From contig DAOWIP010000028.1 in assembly GCA_030640865.1 (NCBI GenBank), positions 1 to 8,734 of the forward strand: a DNA stretch of 8,734 nt. The letters run 5' to 3'. This DNA comes from Sedimentisphaerales bacterium (GTDB lineage Bacteria; Planctomycetota; Phycisphaerae; Sedimentisphaerales; SM23-30). The notes beneath the pieces are model-generated. The model did no database searches and was not told the DNA's origin. It saw only the letters and a program-made list of their open reading frames with translations. A program made the position numbers and the translations under genes. Positions 1-4,967 of the stretch are shown piece after piece. Numbering within the stretch: the first letter of the stretch is position 1; each line of letters begins with the position of its first letter.

Positions 1-500
1 ACAGAGGAGATACTTTTTTTCGCTTCAGAGCAGGAAACAGAGCTTGTGTGCAATTCGCCTGAGAGCAATTGTGTCAATAGGTGTAATTGTGTATAGGTCA
101 GGCCTAATGACTTAATAGTTTCCAGATCGTTGGAACAGGCCGGGCAATTATCGATATGAGCCGTTATTGGTGTGGGGATTCTGATTTCCAGGTCCCTGAT
201 GGAAAGGGCAGGGAGGAATGGCCTTACAGTATGACAATTGACATGCCGATCAATATATGCAAAATGAAGTTTCAGGCTTGAAATAATAACAGAATCGGTT
301 TCTATATGCTTATGTTCTCCATAGTTGGTTTTCTTTGCCAACTCATCTTTCAGTCGATTAATCTCATCCTGGCAATGTCCGCAACGGTTGATATGTTCTA
401 ATATTTTACCAGGAGTAAGTTCTTTGGCTTCACCGCAAATATAATCATAATAATGTGGCAGAGCCTGACTGCATGTCGAATTAGAATCAGATTTAATCAT
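1..500 (-). CDS. Putative anti-sigma factor with tandem zf-HC2 zinc-binding motifs (partial, C-terminus off the left edge)
   Basis: The frame is open from ATG (500-498) to the window edge, giving 166 complete codons and no stop. Seen: two motifs with identical spacing, C10-x25-H36-x3-C40-x2-C43 and C89-x25-H115-x3-C119-x2-C122, followed by C157 in a context (SCSEAKKS) like the start of each module. This is the HxxxCxxC signature of zf-HC2 (ZAS) anti-sigma factors, which bind zinc and hold an ECF sigma factor inactive. The start overlaps the sigma gene end by 8 nt, and a purine-rich AGGGGG lies about 9 nt upstream inside the sigma gene, so translation is probably coupled. The first 166 residues contain no convincing membrane segment, whereas classic ZAS anti-sigmas usually have one after a single module; a later one could lie outside the window. 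Partner assignment is inferred from position. It could also be a soluble multi-zinc-finger regulator that is not an anti-sigma. Confidence 0.8.
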   Translation of the reverse strand, partial: MIKSDSNSTCSQALPHYYDYICGEAKELTPGKILEHINRCGHCQDEINRLKDELAKKTNYGEHKHIETDSVIISSLKLHFAYIDRHVNCHTVRPFLPALSIRDLEIRIPTPITAHIDNCPACSNDLETIKSLGLTYTQLHLLTQLLSGELHTSSVSCSEAKKSISS

Positions 501-1050
501 TCCGATTACCCCCTTCGGTAACTAATACTCTACGAATTTTGTTAAGCCCAACCGAAAGATACCTGCTGACAGACCTCTTTTTCACACCCATCTTCCTGGC
601 CGTCTCCATAATATTATAACCGTTCACATGACGTAACTCAATAGCTTGGGCTTCACTGCGAGAAACATGTTTTTTTATTGTACGGAATATTTTTTCAATT
701 TCTTCCGTTTTACTTATGTGAACTTCCGATCCGTTTTTTGTCGTTTTCAGTTCGATATGTTTGGCATATCTATGTATTCGTGCCTGGTACCTCTTTGCCC
801 TGCGGCTGGCATCTATTATATCATTTGTTATAGCTCGATAAAGGTAGCCCCTAACGTTTGTTACACCAAGTGGTATGGGTTTGGTATTCAAAGATAGAAA
901 GAAATCCTGAAATATGTCATCCGCCAGGTTTTTATCTTTGACGTGAAATCCAATAACTGTGCGGATAAATCCTGCATGCTCTTCAAGAATGCCAGCGGCA
1001 TTCGCAGTATAAGTATTGTTCTCGCATAGAGTTGCGTTTGCTAATACCAC
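493..1050 (-). CDS. ECF-type sigma-70 family RNA polymerase sigma factor
   Basis: This 185-residue protein has the two-domain layout of an extracytoplasmic-function sigma factor. Region 2 spans about residues 17-87, with the core-binding helix DDIFQDFFLSL (44-54) and the -10-recognition segment VRGYLYRAITNDIIDASRR (66-84). Region 4 spans about 115-176, with a helix-turn-helix around NGYNIMETARKMGVKKRSVS (143-162) that would contact the -35 element. Its role is to direct RNA polymerase to a small regulon, normally under anti-sigma control. The GTG start is forced: an in-frame TAG lies three codons upstream and no ATG occurs in frame before region 4. Only a weak AGG sits 5 nt before the GTG. 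The 3' end overlaps the zinc-finger gene by 8 nt, which supports a co-translated sigma/anti-sigma pair. Many ECF factors transcribe their own operon, but I cannot identify a promoter with confidence. Regulon and inducing signal are unknown. Confidence 0.9.
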   Translation of the reverse strand: MVLANATLCENNTYTANAAGILEEHAGFIRTVIGFHVKDKNLADDIFQDFFLSLNTKPIPLGVTNVRGYLYRAITNDIIDASRRAKRYQARIHRYAKHIELKTTKNGSEVHISKTEEIEKIFRTIKKHVSRSEAQAIELRHVNGYNIMETARKMGVKKRSVSRYLSVGLNKIRRVLVTEGGNRND

Positions 1051-1447
1051 TTTAACCTAACCCCCAAGGACTCACCTAAAAAACATCAAATTTGAATAAT
1101 GATTACAGCAAATATACCTTCAGGATATAGTTTTACCCCGTTTTATGCAAGGATAATTATGCATTCAGGTTACAATGAATCGCCACGTAAATTTGCAAAA
1201 ACTCATCTAAATCCCTATTATTTCAGAAGTAATAACAACCAATAAAGAAAGGCTATTAATGCCTGCGAAAGCCCAAATCTTTAACCAAGGCCGCAAATAC
1301 CAAGGATAACGAAGCTACTTTTTTGCCGAAATCATTAAGGATTCTGCGCAATTATAATCGAATATTTTTCATACAAGCCTATAAATAACATGTACTTATG
1401 TCAATTATGCAATTTTATTAAAATGTGCAACATGGCATTGATACAGG
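1051..1447. other. AT-rich intergenic stretch with no supported gene
   Basis: This 397-base gap lies between the sigma factor gene and the ORF6N remnant. It is the most AT-rich part of the window; in 1201-1260 I count 16 G+C of 60. No reading frame of convincing length or character is present on either strand. On the minus strand, 1150-1145 (TTGCAT) and 1129-1124 (TATATC) could be -35 and -10 boxes for the sigma gene, but the 15-nt spacer is short, so this is only a possibility. The upstream control region of the sigma/anti-sigma pair must lie here or immediately next to the GTG. Confidence 0.6.
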
Positions 1448-1828
1448 TTATTGTTTCTTTTTGGGATGAAAGCCGAACGGCTCTTTGTTTTTTTGCTTCG
1501 ACGGCGGGGCCATAAGCTGCCGGATCGCCTCGAAAACCACCCTGAACTTTGTGTCGTATTTTTTCTCCAGATTGTCTAATTTTCGGGCTAATTCTGTGTT
1601 GGACGCCAACATTTGCCGCAAGCGGACGAAGGTTCGCATAATCTCGACATTGACCTGTACCGCCCTTGGGTTGTGTAATACACTGGATAACATCGCCACG
1701 CCCTGTTCTGTGAAAGCGTATGGCGCATACCTGCGACCGCCCCAGCTTGAGATGCCAGATTGGCATTTCAAGTCTTCAAATTCATCATTGGTAAGCTGAA
1801 ACATAAAATCATCAATTCTTTTCTGCTG
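1448..1828 (-). pseudogene. ORF6N-domain protein, C-terminal remnant
   Basis: The reading frame gives a 118-residue product from the ATG at 1804. Eight more codons (QQKRIDDF) precede it after an in-frame TAA at 1831-1829. The sequence DDFMFQLT, then [20 protein letters not shown], then a helical tail ([25 protein letters not shown]) is characteristic of the second part of ORF6N-domain proteins. These are phage-type DNA-binding proteins related to the KilA-N/Bro families and are common on mobile elements. Intact relatives are roughly 170-190 residues as I recall and begin with about 55 residues that are missing here, including the segment with the motif around LYGV. The upstream frame is occupied by an unrelated fragment. 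I therefore read this as a truncated, probably non-functional copy; an internal start at 1804 could still make a 118-residue peptide. Orientation and placement suggest cargo of the element that recombined at the adjacent tRNA fragment. Confidence 0.8.
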
Positions 1829-2038
1829 TTATTCGCTCAGACCATCTCCGCCTTCATCATAAGTTTTAATAAGACCCATTATGTCCTGCCTGATATTACC
1901 CGGCAGACTCGGCCAGGCCTTGATAAGACATGCCAAATCGGGGTATTCCTGCAACAAAAGCGCCAAGTTCTCCGCCAAGTCGATTTTGTCCTTTTCTGTA
2001 ATCCCCTTATTTTTCAAGAGTTTGTGAATATCCGGCAA
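1829..2038 (-). pseudogene. Probable integrase C-terminal tail fragment next to a tRNA attachment site
   Basis: The frame reads out of the tRNA fragment and ends at TAA 1831-1829. Its last 50 or so residues contain EYPDLACLIKAWPSLPGNIR followed by QDIMGLI and an acidic, glycine-rich end. From memory of the family, a short segment of the type 'DLA..(V/I)..WP.LPE.I+..I.A(M/L)V' is found at the C-termini of planctomycete tyrosine-type integrases, just after peptide encoded by a tRNA-derived attachment sequence. Here the tRNA part reads ARSSARIEHRFPKP, and no catalytic integrase motif (R...HxxR...Y) is visible. An ORF can be opened as far upstream as ATG 2134, but its first 30 or so residues are only host flank and tRNA in translation, so I do not accept that as a protein start. 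I call it a tail fragment left at an element end. The family assignment is tentative; a small unrelated protein is possible. Confidence 0.4.
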
Positions 2039-2082
2039 CGGTTTAGGAAACCGGTGCTCTATCCTGGCTGAACTACGGGCGC
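2039..2082 (-). tRNA. tRNA-Arg (anticodon CCU), 5' half only
   Basis: On the minus strand from 2082 the sequence reads as a normal tRNA 5' half: acceptor strand GCGCCCG, TA, D-stem GTTC/GAGC around a loop with the conserved GG, then anticodon stem CCGGT, loop TTCCTAA with anticodon CCT (2047-2045), and the returning ACCG. After this the expected variable loop, T-arm (GGTTCGAATCC-type) and the acceptor partner CGGGCGC are missing. Instead the DNA continues into the integrase-tail-like frame. The T-loop consensus was searched for by eye downstream and elsewhere in the window without success. The molecule cannot fold as a tRNA, so this is a split or broken gene, probably by integration with a crossover in or just after the anticodon arm. 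An intact CCU tRNA gene should exist elsewhere if the organism uses AGG codons. Confidence 0.75.
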
Positions 2083-2102
2083 TTAGCTGTCTATCATCGC
2101 GG

Positions 2103-2108
2103 ATTGTA
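2103..2108 (-). promoter_or_regulatory. Possible -10 box (TACAAT) of the former tRNA-Arg gene
   Basis: On the minus strand, TACAAT at 2108-2103 lies about 20 nt before the tRNA 5' end at 2082, a normal distance for a tRNA promoter with a short leader. No good -35 hexamer stands 16-18 nt upstream. If real, this is host sequence on the unbroken side of the tRNA, and it would now transcribe into the remnant region. Confidence 0.3.
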
Positions 2109-2171
2109 TCCGAATTGCCGCATATAGTACACATAGATTTTTGGTGACTATACGTAAGAAGTTATCGCAAT

Positions 2172-2181
2172 AATCGCGATT
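2172..2181. repeat. 10-bp perfect palindrome AATCGCGATT upstream of the small membrane protein gene
   Basis: AATCGCGATT is its own reverse complement and ends 20 nt before the ATG at 2202. Its position between the divergently oriented tRNA fragment and the permease pair would suit an operator, but a 10-bp palindrome alone is weak evidence. Confidence 0.3.
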
Positions 2182-2201
2182 AGCGGGTATCATCTCCTGT
2201 G

Positions 2202-2360
2202 ATGGACACCAATATAATAACAGGTTGTGTTATTGTCGGCTGTGCCCTGTCAGCTATCACGGCGTTGACCTTTTGGTCCCGCCGGAGGATAAACCGTATC
2301 GCTGACAAGGGTTACCGTACAGCCCGTCAAACGCTGAAGGGATTGAATGGTAACAAATAG
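2202..2360 (+). CDS. Small single-pass membrane protein overlapping the permease start
   Basis: This 52-residue frame runs from ATG 2202 to TAG 2358-2360. Residues 5-25 (IITGCVIVGCALSAITALTFW) form one clear hydrophobic segment. It is followed at once by a positive cluster, SRRRINR, and a basic amphipathic tail ending in LKGLNGNK. By the positive-inside rule the N-terminus would face outward and the tail would be cytoplasmic. The frame opens after an in-frame TAG at 2181-2183; a GTG codon directly before the ATG is an alternative start. No strong ribosome binding site is visible. The last 14 nt overlap the permease gene (ATG 2347) in another frame, an arrangement typical of translational coupling, so it may be an accessory or stability subunit of the transporter. 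I do not recognise a family. Hydrophobic and charged segments in the right order argue against chance, but a random frame of this length is not excluded. Confidence 0.5.
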   Translation: MDTNIITGCVIVGCALSAITALTFWSRRRINRIADKGYRTARQTLKGLNGNK

Positions 2361-4686
2361 CTCATCAGAGACAGAGGTCCCTAATCTCCCCGTTGCCGCT
2401 CCTCACGGTGAACTTTCGCGTGAACTGTCTCTCTTCAAGATCACTATGATGGGCTTAGGCATGATGATAGGCGCCGGAGTGTTCATCGGTATGGGTATCT
2501 CAATAGGCCAGGCGGGGCCCGGCGGAGTTGTCCTGACCTTCGCCCTGAACGGCCTGCTCGCCATATTCACCGCCATGTCGTTCGCCGAACTCAGCTCAGC
2601 AATCCCTCACGCCGGCGGTGTGTATAATTTCGCGCGTATAGGCTTCGGCCGTCCCGCCAGTTTTCTGGCTGGGTGGATGGAATGGTTTGCCTCAAGCGTC
2701 GCAGGCTCAATGTATGCGCTGACCTTCGCGATATACACTGTCCGTTTTCTCGACCATCTCGAAGTGCTCACCTGGCTGCCTGTATCCGTACAGGTATTCG
2801 AAAAGTTCATCGCCGTATTTACCGCCGCCCTGTTTGTCTATATAAACTTCCGCGGCGCCTCCGAGACAGGCAAAATCGGGGCAATCATAACAATCGGTCA
2901 AATCATATTCGTGTTGGCAATCGGCATAGTCGGAGTTGCCGCCGCCATGAAAGACCCCACCCGCCTGACTAACTTTACACCCTTCATGCCGAACGGCTGG
3001 TCGCGACTGCTCGTTACCATGGGCTTCACTTATGTCGCCTTCGAAGGCTACGAAGTTATCGCCCAGGCCGGGGATGAAACTATCGAACCCAAAAAAAATC
3101 TGCCCAAGGCAATGCTCTACTCTGTCCTTATCGTAACCTTACTGTACGTCCTTATCGCCTTTGCCACCGTTGTATCGATAAAAGTTACAGACCCCGACCT
3201 GGCCGGTGTTCAACCCTGGCAATGGATCGGCAGCTTCGCGGAAAAAGGTTTCGGCGAAGCCGTTGCCAAGCTTATGCCTGCCGGTAACTTCATACTTACC
3301 CTGGCTGTGATTTTCTCGTCCACATCAGCCCTGAACGCAACCACCTATTCGGCAACCCGCGCCTCCTACGCACTGGGCCGGGACAGGATGCTGCCCGGGT
3401 TGTTCTCAGCCATACATAAACACCGTAAAACTCCATACGGCGCCCTTGCGGGTACCGCCGTGATTATGCTGGTTGTGATAACCATGCTGCCCACTGTAGA
3501 TGTCGCCTCCAGCGCCAGTATTATGTTCCTTTTCCTGTTCTTTATGGTGAACCTGTGCGTAATCAAAATCCGCCGCAATATGGCGGACGAACTGATCTAT
3601 GGATATGTTATGCCGCTGTTTCCAATATTTCCGATCCTCGCTATAATATGCCAGGCGATATTGGCCGTCTGGCTCGTGCACATGAGCCTGATCGCGTGGA
3701 TTGTGGCCCCTGTCTGGATAATCGCAGGCGTTATCATATACAGAACTTATTCAAGATCCCATGTGGTCTCGACCGCCGATGAAATATTCGTACTCGAAGA
3801 AAAAAAACACTACGCTGAGGATATTACCGGTAAATACCCAATCATGGTAGCAGTGGCAAACCCTGACAATGCCGCCGGGCTGCTCCAGAGTACCTACCGA
3901 CTCTGCGGCGCCAAAAACGCGCACGTGGAACTCATACACATGGTCCCGGTTCCCGACCAGGTCTCACTGCGCGACGCCGAAAAATACACCCAGCCCGGCA
4001 AGGAAGCCCTGCTAATTGCTATGCGGTATCTATCGAAGCGATTTCCCATAAGCACGACCCTGAGATATTGTCGTAACACCGGCCGCGGAATCGTGTCCGC
4101 CATACGCGAAAAGAAAATAAAAATGCTCGTACTCGGCTGGCACGGCCGACCTTCGACATCCATCTTTAACATCGGAGCCACAATAGACCCTATCATAGAA
4201 CAGGCTCCCTGTAACATTGTCGTCTTCAAAGACTGCGGCCAAAACCAGACCTTTAAGAATGTACTTGTCCCACTGGCCGGCGGCCCTAACGGCCCCCTGG
4301 CGCTGGAAATCGCTGCGATATTAAACGACAACCCGTCGGAAAAAGCAGGGAAGACAGGAAAAGATGGAAAGATTACCGTATTGACAGTTGACACCGGTAA
4401 AGGTACATTCAATTTGGATAAATTCATTAACGATCAGGCCGACCGCCTGAACCTTGACCGTAACAGATTCAACGCAAAAATACTGAAAGCAAAAGACCCG
4501 GCCTCGGCCATCCTGCAGGAAACCCAAAACTACGACCTGGTCGTAATGGGAACAACACAAAAATCTTTTATTCTGCAATTCGCAACAGAGTCGATCCCTG
4601 AAGAAATCGCTCGCAGATGCGGTAAGCCAACAGTAATCGTAAAATCAGATGTGGGAGTCAGGTCCTGGATTAAACGCTGGATTTAA
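2347..4686 (+). CDS. APC-superfamily amino acid permease with two C-terminal universal stress protein domains
   Basis: This 779-residue inner-membrane transporter probably imports amino acids or related amines by secondary transport; the substrate cannot be read from the sequence. The membrane part (about 30-466) has roughly 12 helices. The glycine-rich TM1 motif is GAGVFIGMG (42-50), and the TM6 signature runs from FEGYEVIAQ to ETIEPKKNLPKA (232-255), both typical of the APC fold. Two cytoplasmic UspA-like domains follow, about 497-628 and 637-767. The first keeps the nucleotide-binding pattern G597-x2-G600-x9-G610; the second has G735 but Q738 and E748 at the other glycine positions. Permease-Usp fusions of this kind are known in bacteria and archaea, and the Usp part is thought to regulate transport with energy or stress state. 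The ATG has AAGGG 5 nt upstream and an in-frame TGA directly before it. The gene overlaps the small membrane protein gene by 14 nt. Confidence 0.92.
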   Translation: MVTNSSSETEVPNLPVAAPHGELSRELSLFKITMMGLGMMIGAGVFIGMGISIGQAGPGGVVLTFALNGLLAIFTAMSFAELSSAIPHAGGVYNFARIGFGRPASFLAGWMEWFASSVAGSMYALTFAIYTVRFLDHLEVLTWLPVSVQVFEKFIAVFTAALFVYINFRGASETGKIGAIITIGQIIFVLAIGIVGVAAAMKDPTRLTNFTPFMPNGWSRLLVTMGFTYVAFEGYEVIAQAGDETIEPKKNLPKAMLYSVLIVTLLYVLIAFATVVSIKVTDPDLAGVQPWQWIGSFAEKGFGEAVAKLMPAGNFILTLAVIFSSTSALNATTYSATRASYALGRDRMLPGLFSAIHKHRKTPYGALAGTAVIMLVVITMLPTVDVASSASIMFLFLFFMVNLCVIKIRRNMADELIYGYVMPLFPIFPILAIICQAILAVWLVHMSLIAWIVAPVWIIAGVIIYRTYSRSHVVSTADEIFVLEEKKHYAEDITGKYPIMVAVANPDNAAGLLQSTYRLCGAKNAHVELIHMVPVPDQVSLRDAEKYTQPGKEALLIAMRYLSKRFPISTTLRYCRNTGRGIVSAIREKKIKMLVLGWHGRPSTSIFNIGATIDPIIEQAPCNIVVFKDCGQNQTFKNVLVPLAGGPNGPLALEIAAILNDNPSEKAGKTGKDGKITVLTVDTGKGTFNLDKFINDQADRLNLDRNRFNAKILKAKDPASAILQETQNYDLVVMGTTQKSFILQFATESIPEEIARRCGKPTVIVKSDVGVRSWIKRWI

Positions 4687-4699
4687 TAGCGGAAATGGT

Positions 4700-4721
4700 A
4701 ACCGCTCACGGTTTCTTTTCC
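4700..4721 (+). terminator. Weak candidate terminator after the permease gene
   Basis: AACCG (4700-4704) and CGGTT (4709-4713) pair over the loop CTCA, and a pyrimidine tract TCTTTTCCTC follows, 14 nt after the permease stop. The 5-bp stem is short. Another hairpin, AGCGG/CCGCT (4688-4692 with 4702-4706), competes with it. Confidence 0.3.
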
Positions 4722-4756
4722 TCAAGTAGGGCGGGCCTGGGCGCCGTGTTTATTAG

Positions 4757-4780
4757 CCCTCGCTGTTAAGCGAGGGTTTT
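4757..4780 (+). terminator. Hairpin with T-run, possible permease terminator
   Basis: CCCTCGCT (4757-4764) and AGCGAGGG (4769-4776) form a perfect 8-bp stem over a GTTA tetraloop, followed by TTTT (4777-4780). The shape fits an intrinsic terminator about 70 nt after the permease stop. The T-run is short, and the hairpin is one of a series of similar repeats, so termination may be secondary to its being a repeat unit. Confidence 0.5.
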
Positions 4781-4904
4781 AGCCCCCGATGTAAAATCGG
4801 GGAATTCTTCTTTTTATTAGGCCCGAAGGGCCGAAAGAACGCATAGCCGGGGGCGTAAGCCCCCGGAAGAGTTGCGACAACCACTATTAAAGCCCTGAAA
4901 GGGC
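4757..4904. repeat. Cluster of five short GC-rich hairpins (REP-like)
   Basis: Five stem-loops lie in 148 bases: 4757-4776 (8 bp, GTTA loop), 4784-4802 (CCCCGAT/ATCGGGG, 7 bp), 4820-4832 (GGCCC-GAA-GGGCC), 4847-4866 (CCGGGGGC/GCCCCCGG, 8 bp, GTAA loop) and 4892-4904 (GCCCT-GAA-AGGGC). The third and fifth share one plan: stem, GAA, stem, then GAAAGAA. Such hairpins recur in intergenic DNA of many planctomycetes and resemble REP elements mobilised by IS200-like RAYT enzymes. No such enzyme is in the window. The cluster fills most of the gap between the permease and propeller genes and may stabilise mRNA ends or block read-through. Confidence 0.75.
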
Positions 4905-4954
4905 GAAAGAAAACAACCTGAAAAAAGTGTGAACGATTACCAGAAATGTAACAT

Positions 4955-4960
4955 AGGAGA
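4955..4960 (+). promoter_or_regulatory. Ribosome binding site that fixes the start of the propeller gene at 4968
   Basis: AGGAGA stands 7 nt before ATG 4968. The paralog at 8300 has the same AGGAGA and 7-nt spacing (GAT[G/T]TACAA between). This conserved geometry supports ATG 4968 over the in-frame GTG at 4929, which would add 13 unrelated residues before the signal peptide. Confidence 0.8.
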
Positions 4961-4967
4961 TGTACAA

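Noticed and set aside
646..897. 83-residue plus-strand frame
   Set aside because: It lies antisense within the sigma factor gene, which has clear sigma region 2 and 4 motifs.
1259..1309. 16-residue frame MPAKAQIFNQGRKYQG with a purine-rich upstream region
   Set aside because: It is too short and without recognisable features to support as a gene.
2039..2082. Complete, functional tRNA-Arg
   Set aside because: The variable loop, T-arm and 3' acceptor strand cannot be found downstream or elsewhere in the window.
1829..2134. 101-residue frame starting at ATG 2134 as a complete protein
   Set aside because: Its first half is a translation of host flank plus the tRNA-Arg 5' half (ARSSARIEHRFPKP), a well-known source of false proteins. 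Only the C-terminal part was kept, as a fragment.
3894..4427. 177-residue minus-strand frame inside the permease gene
   Set aside because: It is antisense to the Usp domains, whose motifs and codon pattern show the plus strand is coding.
4757..4904. CRISPR array
   Set aside because: The hairpins differ in sequence and spacing, with no regular direct repeats separated by unique spacers.
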